Assembly (NCBI RefSeq): GCF_000720185.1
Contig: NZ_JOIY01000012.1
Span: 62,001-126,000 of the forward strand
DNA from: Streptomyces sp. NRRL S-340
GTDB taxonomy: Bacteria; Actinomycetota; Actinomycetes; Streptomycetales; Streptomycetaceae
Direction: 5' to 3'
DNA length: 64,000 nt
The notes under the pieces were generated by a model. It ran no database searches. It was not told where the DNA came from and worked only from the letters and a program-made list of their open reading frames with translations. The position numbers and the translations under genes are program-made. Positions 6,741 through 15,165 of this stretch are shown here, one piece after another. Positions within the stretch are counted from its first letter, which is position 1. Every line of letters begins with the position of its first letter.

Positions 6741-9701
6741 TCAGGCCGTGGCCGCGTCCAGGAGTTCCAGGACGTGCCGGTAGGGGCGGCCGGTGGCCCG
6801 GGTCATGCCCATCTCGCAGGTGCGGTTGCAGGAGGCGTACGCGTCGTGGGCGCGCGAGGTGATCTCGGCGGCCTGGGCGGCGGTGGCTGTGGCGGTGATC
6901 TCCGGGTGGAGCAGGCCGCGGTCGCCGGCGAACGCGCAGCAGCCCCAGCTGTCGGGGACGGTGACCTCCTCGCTCACGGCCGCGGCCACGGTGCGCAGGG
7001 CGTCGCCGGCGCCGAGGTGCACGGTGGAGCAGGTGGGGTGCAGGGCGAGGCTGCGCAGGCGGCGGGGCTCGGGCAGCGCGGGGAGCAGGTGCTCGGCGGT
7101 GAAGACGACGCTGTCGACGAAGTCCAGGGCCGCGAAGCGGGAGCGTTCGGACTCCGGGAGGGCGTCGGCGAGTTGCTCCAGGCCGTGCGTGCACGAGGAG
7201 GCGTCGCAGACCACCGGCAGCCGGCCGTGGCCGGTGGCCTTCCAGAGCGTGTCCAGGGTGCGGGCGGCCATGGTGCGGTGTCCGTCCGTGTACCCCTTGG
7301 ACTGCCAGGGGGTGCCGCAGCACAGGCCGGACAGTTCGGGCACGGTGACGGGGACGCCCGCGCGCTCGCACAGCCGCAGGAAGGCCGCCGCCGAGCCCAC
7401 CGCCCCCTCGGACGCTCCACCGGTGGCCCCCGGGGACGCCTCCCGCGCCACCGCCTGGGGAGCGAAGACGCTGCCGATGCACGCGGCGAAGAACACCGCC
7501 CGCGCGCCGGCGGACCGCCGGGGGCCGGGACGGGCCGGGCCGCCGCGCGGGATGTCGTCGGCCCAGGCGGGCACCAGGCCGGACGCGCCGAGCCTGCGGG
7601 CCGCGCCGGTGGCGGCGCGCACGGCGGGGCCGGGCGCGGCGTGGGCGGTGTTCAGCGTGGCCCGCACGCCCTTGACGGTTCCTGCCCAGTGGCGGGCCAC
7701 TGCGGCGCCGGCCCGCTGCGCGGCGGCGCCGTGGCGTTCGGCGCGCAGCCTCTTCATGACCGCGCCGGTGTCGATGGCGACCGGGCAGGCGGTGACGCAG
7801 AGGCTGTCGGCCGCGCAGCTGTCGACGGCCGCGTACGCGTAGTCGGCTTGCAGGGCCCGGCGCCGTTCGTCGTCGCCGGCGGCGGTGGCCAGCGCGATCT
7901 CGCGCCGCAGGGCGATGCGCTGGCGCGGTGTCGTGGTCGCGTCCGCGGTGGGGCAGACCGGTTCGCAGTAGCCGCATTCCACGCATGCGTCGACGGCCGG
8001 GTCGATCTCCGGGACGCTCTTGAAGCTGCGCAGGTGGGCCGTCGGGTCGTCCTCCAGGAGCACCCCCGGGTTGAGCACGCCGTGCGGGTCGCACAGCCGC
8101 TTCAGTTCCCGCATGACCTCGTACAGCTCGTCGCCGTACTGGCGGCGGACGAAGGGGGCCATGGCGCGGCCCGTGCCGTGCTCGGCCTTCAGCGTGCCGC
8201 CGGCGTCCAGGACGAGATCGACCATGGCGTCGGTGAACCGGGCGTAGCGCTCGACCTCCCGGGCGGAGTCGAAGTCCTGGGTGAGCATGAAGTGCAGGTT
8301 GCCGTCGCGGGCGTGCCCGAAGACCACCGCGTCCTGGTAGCCGTACCGCTCGAAGAGGCCGCTCAGCCCGTCGCAGGTGGCCGTCAGCCGCTCCATGGGC
8401 ACCGCGATGTCCTCCAGCAGCGCGGTGGTGCCCGGACGCCGGGCCCCGGCGACCGCGGTGTACAGGCCCTTGCGCAGGTGCCAGAGCCGGGCCCGTACAC
8501 GCGGGTCGCGCACGAGCCGGGTGTCGCCGACGGCGGGCAGGCGGTCCAGGACCGGCCGCACGGCCGTCATCCGCTCCTCGAGCAGTTCGGCGCTGTCCTC
8601 GGCGAACTCGACCAGCAGGGCGGCGTGCCGCTCGACGCGCAGGCCGCGCAGCGCGTCGACGGCGTCCGGGGCGTGCTGTGCCACGCGCAGGGACGCCGCG
8701 TCCAGGAGTTCGGCGGTGCGTGCCCCCGCGGCCAGCAGCGCGGGCAGCGCGTCGGTGGCCTCGGCGAGGCCGGGCAGCACCAGCAGTCCGGTGGCGGTGT
8801 GCGGCAGCAGGGGTACGGTGCGGAAGACGGCCTCGCCCACGAAGCCGAGGGTTCCCTCGCTGCCGATCATCAGGTGGGCGAGCACGTCGGCCGGCTCGGT
8901 GTGGTCCAGGAACGCGTTGAGGCCGTAGCCCATGGTGTTCTTCATCGAGAACAGCCGCTCCACGGTGGCGCGGGAAGCGGCCGAGCCCCGTACGCGGTCG
9001 CGCAGCCGCAGCAGCCCGGCGTGCAGTTCGGGCTCGCGGGCGCGCAGCGCCTCGTCCGCGCCGGGATCGGCGGTGTCGACGACGGTGCCCGAGGGCAGCA
9101 CGAACTGGAGGGACTCCATGGTGCGGTAGGCGTTGTCACGGGTGCCGCAGTTCATGCCGCTGGAGTTGTTGGCGACCAGGCCGCCGATGGTGCAGGCGGA
9201 CTCGCTGGCCGGGTCGGGGCCGAGCCGGCGCCCGTACCGGGCGAGCCGCGCATTGGCCTGACGGACCGTCAGGCCGGGTTGCAGCCGGATGCGCAGGCCG
9301 TCGTCGAGGACCTCGGCGGCGCGCCAGTGGCTGCGTACGTCCACGAGGACGCCCTCGCCGCCCGCCTGCCCCGCGAGGCTGGTGCCGCCCGAGCGGAGCG
9401 TCAGCGGTACTCCGGCCGTGCGGGCGCCCGCCATCAGCGCCCCCACCTCGGCCGCGGTGGCGGCGCGCACGACGGCCCGCGGGGTGAACAGGTACGGCGA
9501 CGCGTCATGGGCTGCCGCGACGCGGCGGGGCACCTCGGTCGTCACCCTGGCCGGGTCGCCGACGCACCGGGCCAGCAGCACGGCCAGCTCCTCGTTTCCG
9601 GCCGGTCCTCCTGTTGCCGCCCGTCCTTCGGTTCGGGCGGGCCCTTCGGCTCCGGTGCGGCGGTGCGGTACGGCGGGGGGTGGGGCGGCGGAGGTGCTCA
9701 T
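6741..9701 (-). CDS. FAD-binding and Fe-S oxidoreductase, D-lactate / D-2-hydroxyacid dehydrogenase type
   Basis: 986 aa. An N-terminal FAD_binding_4 (PCMH) domain carries PLTLRSGGTSLAGQAGG. The middle is a FAD-linked oxidase C-terminal domain with VFGHARDGNLHFML and an EHGTGR motif. Then come a ferredoxin-like segment with CVECGYCEPVCP and a second cluster CAADSLCVTACP. The C-terminus holds two CCG-type cysteine-rich domains (LCCGTPW, WGCCAFAGD). This order matches GlcD-GlpC fusions and D-lactate or D-2-hydroxyglutarate dehydrogenases that pass electrons to the respiratory chain. The start is the ATG at 9701, with CGAGGA seven bases before it. It follows anmK by about 50 nt in a MurNAc operon; because MurQ releases D-lactate, I infer D-lactate oxidation. 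Confidence 0.85.
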   Translation of the reverse strand: MSTSAAPPPAVPHRRTGAEGPARTEGRAATGGPAGNEELAVLLARCVGDPARVTTEVPRRVAAAHDASPYLFTPRAVVRAATAAEVGALMAGARTAGVPLTLRSGGTSLAGQAGGEGVLVDVRSHWRAAEVLDDGLRIRLQPGLTVRQANARLARYGRRLGPDPASESACTIGGLVANNSSGMNCGTRDNAYRTMESLQFVLPSGTVVDTADPGADEALRAREPELHAGLLRLRDRVRGSAASRATVERLFSMKNTMGYGLNAFLDHTEPADVLAHLMIGSEGTLGFVGEAVFRTVPLLPHTATGLLVLPGLAEATDALPALLAAGARTAELLDAASLRVAQHAPDAVDALRGLRVERHAALLVEFAEDSAELLEERMTAVRPVLDRLPAVGDTRLVRDPRVRARLWHLRKGLYTAVAGARRPGTTALLEDIAVPMERLTATCDGLSGLFERYGYQDAVVFGHARDGNLHFMLTQDFDSAREVERYARFTDAMVDLVLDAGGTLKAEHGTGRAMAPFVRRQYGDELYEVMRELKRLCDPHGVLNPGVLLEDDPTAHLRSFKSVPEIDPAVDACVECGYCEPVCPTADATTTPRQRIALRREIALATAAGDDERRRALQADYAYAAVDSCAADSLCVTACPVAIDTGAVMKRLRAERHGAAAQRAGAAVARHWAGTVKGVRATLNTAHAAPGPAVRAATGAARRLGASGLVPAWADDIPRGGPARPGPRRSAGARAVFFAACIGSVFAPQAVAREASPGATGGASEGAVGSAAAFLRLCERAGVPVTVPELSGLCCGTPWQSKGYTDGHRTMAARTLDTLWKATGHGRLPVVCDASSCTHGLEQLADALPESERSRFAALDFVDSVVFTAEHLLPALPEPRRLRSLALHPTCSTVHLGAGDALRTVAAAVSEEVTVPDSWGCCAFAGDRGLLHPEITATATAAQAAEITSRAHDAYASCNRTCEMGMTRATGRPYRHVLELLDAATA

Positions 9702-9754
9702 GGGTCCTCGGGGGATGGAGGCGGGCAGGGGACGGCCCCGGCGGGTGCGCCGGG

Positions 9755-10957
9755 TCAGCCGGTGCGCGGCCGGCCGGTCGCGGGGGCGGGGCCGGTGATC
9801 CGCAGCCGGTGCGGTGGGCGGGGCGCCGGCTGGGGCAGGCGCAGGGGCCCGTGGCCGGGCGTGATGCTGCCGAGCAGCGTGGCCCGGCGGGCGCCGGTGG
9901 CCGACGGGAGCGTGCCGGGCAGACCGTTGACGGTGAGATAGCCGAGGACGGCGAAGGCGAGGGCCTCCTTGGCGTCGGAGGGCACGCCCAGCTCGTCGCT
10001 GGGGCGCAGCCGCACGCCGGGCAGTTCTTCGGCGATCATGCGCATCAGCACCGGGTTGTGCAGCCCGCCGCCGGAGACGACGAGTTCGGTGACCCCGTGG
10101 GCGCGGCAGGCGTCGGCGACGGTGACGGCGGTCAGCCGGGTCAGGGTGGCCAGGACGTCGTCGGTGCCCGGGGTGGGCACCGCTTCCAGTGCGCGCTGGA
10201 GGTAGGGCAGGTGGAAGTGTTCCTTGCCGGTCGTCTTCGGCGCGGGCCTGCGGTAGTAGGGGTCGTCGAGGAGGACGCGGAGCAGTGCGGGGCTGGTGCG
10301 GCCGGCGGCGGCCCGGCGTCCGTCCTCGTCGTAGGCGGCGGCGCCGTCGGTGACGTGGCGTACGGCGGCGTCCAGCAGGGCGTTGGCCGGGCCGGTGTCG
10401 AAGGCCAGCGGTTCGGCACCGGGCGCGAGGACGGTGACGTTGGCGATGCCGCCCAGGTTGAGCGCGGCGGGCGTGCCGGGCAGGGCGCGCAGCAGCAGGG
10501 TGTCGGTCATGCCGACCAGCGGGGCGCCCTGCCCGCCCGCGGCCACGTCCCTGCTGCGCAGGTCGGAGACGACCGGGAGGCCGGTGGCCTCGGCGATCCA
10601 GGCCGGCCGGCCGAGCTGGAGGGTGCCGCGGACGGTGCCGTCCTCGACCCAGTGGTGCATGGTCTGGCCGTGCGAGACGACGAGGTCGGCGGTGCCCCCG
10701 CACAGCTCGCGCAGGGCCCGTCCGGCGGCCTCGGCGAAGGCCCGGCCGATGCCGGTGTCCAGGGCGCAGATCGCCTGGGTCGTCGTGGCGGCCGGCGGCA
10801 GGGTGGCGGCGATCAGGTCCCGTACGTCCGCCGGGTAGGGGACGGAGAGGTGTCCCAGGGGCCGCAGGAGCAGGGTGTCGCCGTCCAGGGCGAGGTCGGC
10901 GGCGGCGGCTTCGATGGCGTCGTAGGAGGTGCCCGACATCAGGCCGATCACACGCAC
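9755..10957 (-). CDS. anmK: Anhydro-N-acetylmuramic acid kinase
   Basis: About 400 aa, near the usual family length. AnmK hydrates 1,6-anhydro-MurNAc and phosphorylates it with ATP to MurNAc-6-phosphate. Diagnostic segments are the N-terminal VIGLMSGTSYDAIEAA phosphate-binding loop, VVSHGQTMHHW, LNLGGIANVT, the catalytic-region AFDTGPANALLD, and the C-terminal VVSGGGLHNP. Two in-frame GTG codons (10957 and 10953) follow GGGAGG at 10967-10962; the first gives the customary xRVIGLMSGTS N-terminus. The start overlaps the end of a small upstream frame, which suggests translational coupling. With murQ across the divergent promoter it completes the anhydro-MurNAc to GlcNAc-6-P route. Confidence 0.93.
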   Translation of the reverse strand: MRVIGLMSGTSYDAIEAAAADLALDGDTLLLRPLGHLSVPYPADVRDLIAATLPPAATTTQAICALDTGIGRAFAEAAGRALRELCGGTADLVVSHGQTMHHWVEDGTVRGTLQLGRPAWIAEATGLPVVSDLRSRDVAAGGQGAPLVGMTDTLLLRALPGTPAALNLGGIANVTVLAPGAEPLAFDTGPANALLDAAVRHVTDGAAAYDEDGRRAAAGRTSPALLRVLLDDPYYRRPAPKTTGKEHFHLPYLQRALEAVPTPGTDDVLATLTRLTAVTVADACRAHGVTELVVSGGGLHNPVLMRMIAEELPGVRLRPSDELGVPSDAKEALAFAVLGYLTVNGLPGTLPSATGARRATLLGSITPGHGPLRLPQPAPRPPHRLRITGPAPATGRPRTG

Positions 10958-11265
10958 GGCGCCTCCCGGTGCCCGGTGCGCCCCGCAGGCGGGGTGTGCT
11001 GCGGCATGGTCTCTCCCAGGAGGTCGGGGTGCGGGCCGGGGCGGGCGGCGCCCCGCGGACGCGCGGGGGCGCGAGGGGGGCAGGGGACGGCCGAGGCGAC
11101 CGGGGCAGGCGGGGTGGCCCAGGGTGCCAGGGCCGTCGGTGCGGCCGAGACGGTCGAAGGGGCCAGGACGGTCGGCGTGGCCGGGGCGATCGGGGCGGCC
11201 AGGACTGTCGGGGTGGTCCGGGTGGCCGGGGCGGTCCGGGCCGGACGCGGGGCGCGCGCCGTCAT
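10948..11265 (-). CDS. Ala/Pro/Thr-rich small ORF coupled between the transporter and anmK
   Basis: A 105-codon frame. It starts with ATGA overlapping the stop of the SSS transporter and ends inside the start region of anmK. Third codon positions are nearly all G or C, as in real genes here. The protein is low complexity with repeated PTVLA/PTALAP units and matches no family I know. A second, better supported start lies inside it at 11007, where GGGAGAG precedes an ATG and gives only 19 residues ending at the same stop. Either product could serve mainly to carry ribosomes to anmK. The base composition alone could produce such a frame, so this is uncertain. Confidence 0.35.
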   Translation of the reverse strand: MTARAPRPARTAPATRTTPTVLAAPIAPATPTVLAPSTVSAAPTALAPWATPPAPVASAVPCPPRAPARPRGAARPGPHPDLLGETMPQHTPPAGRTGHREAPCV

Positions 11266-12824
11266 TCCCGGCCCGCCGCGGCGGTGACGCGCTCGGGGCC
11301 TGCGCCCGGCTCGCCGTCACCGGTGTCCGCCGCCGGGGCACGGTGCAGCAGGCTCGACAGGCCGCCGACGGCCAGGGTGACCAGTACGCCGATGGGCACC
11401 AGCCACTGGGCGGCGATCCCGGTGGGCACGGGGACGCCGGCCACGGTGACGTCGATCTTCACCTCGCGCACGATGTACGTCATCACGCCGACCGTCACCA
11501 GGAACGCCACGACGGCGTCGGCCTCACCGGCCCGCCGGACGATCCGCCCGAGCAGGAACGCGCCGAGCAGCGCGCCGTAGGTGTAGCCCGCGATGGTGAG
11601 GCCGGTGAGGTAGACGTTGCCGGTGCTGGTGCTGAAGGCACAGGCGAAGACGGCCATCAGCACCGCCCACACCAGCGTCATCACCCGGGCCAGCCGCAGC
11701 AGGAACTCCTCGGAGGGTGTGCCGCGGAAGAAGCTGTGGATGATGTCGGCGACCGTCGAGTTCGACATGGAGTTCAGCGCGGAGGACAGCGATCCCATCG
11801 CGGCGCCGAGGATGCCCGCCACCAGCAGGCCGGAGATCACCACGGGCAGCCCGTGCAGGATGAACTCGGGATAGAGGTTGTCGGAGCTGCTCAGACCGAG
11901 GGCCTTGAAGTCCTTGCCCTGGTTGTAGGACCACAGCAGCGCGCCGACGAGGGAGAAGGCCGCGAACTGGAGGGTGACGAAGACACCCGAGGCGATCATG
12001 GCCTTCTGCCCGTCGCGCAGGGTCCGGGTGGCCAGGATGCGCTGGACCATCAGCTGGTCGGAGCCGTGGCTGGCCATGGCGAAGATGGCGCCGCCGATGA
12101 TGGCCGTGGGCAGCGCGAAGGAGCTGGTGAGGATGTGTGCCGGGCCGAAGTCGGTGTCGAAGAGCTTGAACCGGCCGGCGTGCAGGGCGTCCGCGAAGCC
12201 GGCCCCGCCGACGTGGGCGGACAGTACGGCGATGGCGAGGACCGCGCCGCCCACGTACAGCGCCATCTGGATGGTGTCGGTCCAGATGACGGCCTTGATG
12301 CCGCCGAGGTAGGTGTAGACGACGGTGATCACGGTGACGGCGACGATGATGACCCGGTAGCTCGCGTGCACGCCGAACTCGTCGAGCAGCAGCTTGATGG
12401 GGATGGCCGAGGCGAACAGCCGCACGCCCTCGGCGAGCAGCCGGGTGAAGACGAAGGTCACCGAGGCGAGCCCCTGCAGTTTCAGCCCGAACCGGCTTCC
12501 CAGGTACTGGTAGGCGCTGACGAATCCGCCGCGCTTGTACAGCGGGATCAGCACGGCGGCCACGACGACGCGGCCGATCACGTAGCCGAGGGCGAGTTCG
12601 ACGTTGCCGAAGCCCTGCCCGCTGTACGCGCCGCCGGGGACGCTGATGACGGTGAGCACGCTGGTCTCGGTGGCCACCACGGAGAACGCGACGGTCCACC
12701 ACGGCATGTGGCCCTCGCCGACGAAGTAGTCCTTCGCGGTCTTCTGCCGGCCCGCCAGTCTGAGGCCGATCACGGCGATCGCCACCAGGTAGACGACGAC
12801 CACCACGAGGTCGAGTTGGCGCAC
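11262..12824 (-). CDS. Sodium:solute symporter (SSS family), probable amino-sugar importer
   Basis: 520 aa with about 13-14 hydrophobic helices, typical of SSS transporters. The family pattern is clear: YFVGEGHMPWW after the first helix, ATETSVLTVISVPGGAYSGQGF in helix 2, TYLGGIKAVIWTDTIQM, and SHGSDQLMVQRILATR. The GTG start at 12824 is preceded by TAGGAG and lies ten bases after the stop of the kinase gene. SSS members import sugars, sialic acids or amino acids with sodium. Its position between a BadF-type kinase and anmK suggests uptake of MurNAc, anhydro-MurNAc or a related cell-wall sugar; this is inference from context. No PTS MurP is present in the cluster. Confidence 0.88.
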   Translation of the reverse strand: MRQLDLVVVVVYLVAIAVIGLRLAGRQKTAKDYFVGEGHMPWWTVAFSVVATETSVLTVISVPGGAYSGQGFGNVELALGYVIGRVVVAAVLIPLYKRGGFVSAYQYLGSRFGLKLQGLASVTFVFTRLLAEGVRLFASAIPIKLLLDEFGVHASYRVIIVAVTVITVVYTYLGGIKAVIWTDTIQMALYVGGAVLAIAVLSAHVGGAGFADALHAGRFKLFDTDFGPAHILTSSFALPTAIIGGAIFAMASHGSDQLMVQRILATRTLRDGQKAMIASGVFVTLQFAAFSLVGALLWSYNQGKDFKALGLSSSDNLYPEFILHGLPVVISGLLVAGILGAAMGSLSSALNSMSNSTVADIIHSFFRGTPSEEFLLRLARVMTLVWAVLMAVFACAFSTSTGNVYLTGLTIAGYTYGALLGAFLLGRIVRRAGEADAVVAFLVTVGVMTYIVREVKIDVTVAGVPVPTGIAAQWLVPIGVLVTLAVGGLSSLLHRAPAADTGDGEPGAGPERVTAAAGRE

Positions 12825-12833
12825 GCTCAGCTC

Positions 12834-13913
12834 CTAAGCAACGACCGGCGGGGTCACCGGCGGGGTGGGGACGGTGGTGGAGGGCGCCGACCGCCGTACG
12901 CGGGCGACGTGGGGTTCGTGGGGTGCCGCGGCGTCCAGGGCCAGCAGGCGGGCGCCGTCCAGCGGGTCGCCGAGCGCCGGCCGCACGTCGAGGGCGAGCG
13001 GGGAGCCGGCGAGGCAGGTCCGCAGCGGGCCGAGCAGCGGCTCCCCGAGCCCGGTGAGTCCGCCGGTCAGAGCGACGGGCAGGGAGGCGGCGCCGGTGCC
13101 GGACGGGGGCGCGGGCGTGCCGGGCAGCGTGCCGGACGGGGTGGCGGGCAGGGCGGTGGCGCCGCCGACGCGGCGGGCGGCGGCGAGTACGGCCTCGCCG
13201 AGTGCCGCGGCGGCCTCGCGCAGGACGGCCGCGGCGCGGTCGTCGCCCGCGGCGGCCACGCGTGCCACGTCCGGCGCGAAGGACGCGGCGGTACGGGCCG
13301 GGTTGCCGTCCCTGTCCAGGGCCGCGGGCAGCCGCTCGGGGTCGCCGAAGCGTTCCACGGCGGCGGCCAGCAGCGCGGTCGCCGGGCCGCGTCCGTCGTG
13401 GGCGCGCAGCGCGGCCCGCAGTCCGGCGGCGCCGATCCACGCGCCGCTGCCCTCGTCACCGAGCCAGGGGCCCCAGCCGTCCACGCGGGCGTACGTTCCG
13501 TCGTCCCCGATGCCGATCGCGACGGAGCCGGTGCCGAGCGCGAGCACGACACCGGGGCGGGTGCCGAGGGCGCCGGCGTGCGCGGTCACGGCGTCGCTGG
13601 TGACGGCCACCTCCTGCGCCGGCAGGTCCTCCAGGAGCCGCAGGGCCAGGTCGCGGGCGGCCTCCGGGGCGCTGGCGGCGCCCGCGGCACCCACGCAGAG
13701 GGCGGCGGGACGGAACGCGGGCGCCCGTTCCAGGAGCGGGAGGACGGCGGCACGCACGGCGGCACGCGCCGCCGCGACTCCGTCGCCGGTGGCCAGGCCG
13801 GGGGCGCCGGGCACCTCGTGGACCCGGCCGAGCGGGTGGGCGGGAACGCCGTCGTCCCACAGCACGGCACGGCAGCCGGTCTTGCCGAGGTCCACCGCCA
13901 CTGCTGATGTCAT
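12834..13913 (-). CDS. BadF/BadG/N-acetylglucosamine kinase family sugar kinase (possible MurNAc/GlcNAc kinase)
   Basis: 359 aa with the ASKHA ATPase fold. Phosphate-1 is VDLGKTGCRAV (7-17), phosphate-2 is ALGTGSVAIG, followed by the substrate-region signature GWGPWLGDEGSGAWIG of GlcNAc kinases, and an adenosine loop VALTGGLTGLG. Eukaryotic NAGK and clostridial MurK belong here; MurK phosphorylates both MurNAc and GlcNAc. It is the first gene of the minus-strand operon, starting at the ATG 13913 with GAAGG upstream, and faces the murR-like regulator. I infer that it phosphorylates imported MurNAc (or GlcNAc) while AnmK handles the anhydro form. Confidence 0.82.
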   Translation of the reverse strand: MTSAVAVDLGKTGCRAVLWDDGVPAHPLGRVHEVPGAPGLATGDGVAAARAAVRAAVLPLLERAPAFRPAALCVGAAGAASAPEAARDLALRLLEDLPAQEVAVTSDAVTAHAGALGTRPGVVLALGTGSVAIGIGDDGTYARVDGWGPWLGDEGSGAWIGAAGLRAALRAHDGRGPATALLAAAVERFGDPERLPAALDRDGNPARTAASFAPDVARVAAAGDDRAAAVLREAAAALGEAVLAAARRVGGATALPATPSGTLPGTPAPPSGTGAASLPVALTGGLTGLGEPLLGPLRTCLAGSPLALDVRPALGDPLDGARLLALDAAAPHEPHVARVRRSAPSTTVPTPPVTPPVVA

Positions 13914-14014
13914 ACAACACGCCTTCGTGTGCTCCGGGGATCCGTCGCGTCGGGGGGTCACGGCACGGCCGGGGAGGGCCGGTGCGGTGACGGGCGCGGA
14001 TCGCGGTCCAGTGA

Positions 14015-14043
14015 GTATCAGAACCCCGACCTCCGCATGTCAA
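14015..14043 (-). promoter_or_regulatory. Promoter of the kinase-transporter-anmK-dehydrogenase operon
   Basis: On the minus strand TTGACA (14043-14038) is followed after exactly 17 nt by TGATAC (14020-14015). This is a near-consensus housekeeping sigma promoter and predicts a 5' leader of roughly 95 nt before the kinase start at 13913. Confidence 0.7.
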
Positions 14044-14046
14044 TAA

Positions 14047-14079
14047 GTAACTTCGCGAAAGTTGGTCCGTAACTTTTTG
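14047..14079. promoter_or_regulatory. Candidate RpiR/MurR operator between divergent promoters
   Basis: AACTTCGCGAAAGTT (14049-14063) is an imperfect palindrome. The half-site GTAACTT occurs at 14047 and again at 14069, 22 bp (two helical turns) apart on the same face. The element lies between the -35 boxes of both divergent promoters, an ideal place for one regulator to control both sides. Assignment to the adjacent RpiR protein is inferred. Confidence 0.55.
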
Positions 14080-14106
14080 ACGTCACCCGGGCGGTGTGAT
14101 TACCGT
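14077..14106 (+). promoter_or_regulatory. Promoter of the rpiR-murQ unit
   Basis: TTGACG (14077-14082) and TACCGT (14101-14106) are separated by 18 nt, 33 nt before the ATG at 14139, which has its own AGGAGGGA ribosome site. The -35 box overlaps the last half-site of the candidate operator, suggesting autoregulation. Confidence 0.55.
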
Positions 14107-14138
14107 GTCGCTCACCCACCCAGGAGGGAACGGCCCCC

Positions 14139-15083
14139 ATGCCCCAGCAGGAACCACCCCGTCCCGCCGCGCCGGCGCCGGACACCGGCGCGGCCGGAAC
14201 ACTGGCGGGCATCAGGGCGGCGCTGCCCGCCCTGGCCCCCTCCGAACGACGGGTGGCCGAGGCCGTCCTGGCCGATCCGGCGCAGGCGTCGGAGCTGTCG
14301 ATCAGCGCGCTCGCCGGGCGGGCGGACACCTCGGTGGCCACCGTGATGCGCTTCTGCCGGACCATCGGGATCGCCAACTACCCGCAGCTGCGCCTGGCAC
14401 TGGCCGCGGCGGCCGCCCGGGAGCACGCCCTCGGCGGGGAGCGCCCGGCGCCGGTCACCGACATCAGCGCCACCGACACGCTGGACGAGATCGTCGGCAA
14501 AATCATCTACAACGAGGTGCACGCACTCCAGGACTCGGGGGCCGCGCTGGACACCGAGGTGCTGGGGCGGGCGGTGGACGCGGTCGCCGGGGCCCGGCGG
14601 ATCGACATCTTCGGTGTCGGCGCCAGCGCGTTCGTCGGCCAGGACCTGCACCAGAAACTGCACCGCATCGGCCGTACGGCGTTCGTGTGGACGGACCGGC
14701 ACGCGGCCCTCACCGCCACCGCCCTCCTCGGCCCCGGTGACGTCGCCCTGGCCGTCTCCCACTCCGGGGAGACCGAGGACACCGTCGAACCGCTGCTGGC
14801 CGCCGCCGAACACGGTGCCACCACGATCGCCCTGACCAATGTGCCGCGTTCCACGCTGGCCAGGGGCGCGGACCTCGTGCTGACGACCTGCGCCCGGGAG
14901 ACCCCCTTCCGCTCCGGCGCGACCGTCAGCCGCATCGCCCAGCTCGCCGTCATCGACTGCCTGTTCGTCGGTGTCGCCCAGCGGTCCTACGACGCCACGA
15001 CGGCGGCGCTGGAGAAGACCTACGGAGCCGTCCAGCACCGCAGACGCTCCCCGTCGCAGCGCCGCTCCCCCACCGGCGACTGA
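14139..15083 (+). CDS. MurR/RpiR family transcriptional regulator
   Basis: 314 aa. Residues about 22-100 form the RpiR helix-turn-helix (LAPSERRVAEAVLADP, then ADTSVATVMRFCRTIGI). The C-terminal half, about 130-290, is a sugar isomerase (SIS) domain with IDIFGVGASAFVGQDL and the phosphosugar-binding loop AVSHSGETEDTV. Such regulators bind phosphosugars; E. coli MurR responds to MurNAc-6-phosphate and controls murQP. The gene directly precedes murQ and faces the kinase-transporter-anmK operon, so a MurNAc-6-P-responsive repressor is the best reading. A strong AGGAGG site supports the ATG. Confidence 0.88.
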   Translation: MPQQEPPRPAAPAPDTGAAGTLAGIRAALPALAPSERRVAEAVLADPAQASELSISALAGRADTSVATVMRFCRTIGIANYPQLRLALAAAAAREHALGGERPAPVTDISATDTLDEIVGKIIYNEVHALQDSGAALDTEVLGRAVDAVAGARRIDIFGVGASAFVGQDLHQKLHRIGRTAFVWTDRHAALTATALLGPGDVALAVSHSGETEDTVEPLLAAAEHGATTIALTNVPRSTLARGADLVLTTCARETPFRSGATVSRIAQLAVIDCLFVGVAQRSYDATTAALEKTYGAVQHRRRSPSQRRSPTGD

Positions 15084-15165
15084 CCCGGACCGTTCCCCCC
15101 CCGCCCGCACCACCGCCGGCCCTCATCACGCCCAGCCCTGCCCGCTCCGAAAGGACGACCGCGCC

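Noticed and set aside
10929..13907. 992-codon plus-strand open frame
   Set aside because: Antisense to the transporter and kinase genes; composition is His/Gly/Glu-rich and no fold is visible. Long antisense frames are normal at this GC content.
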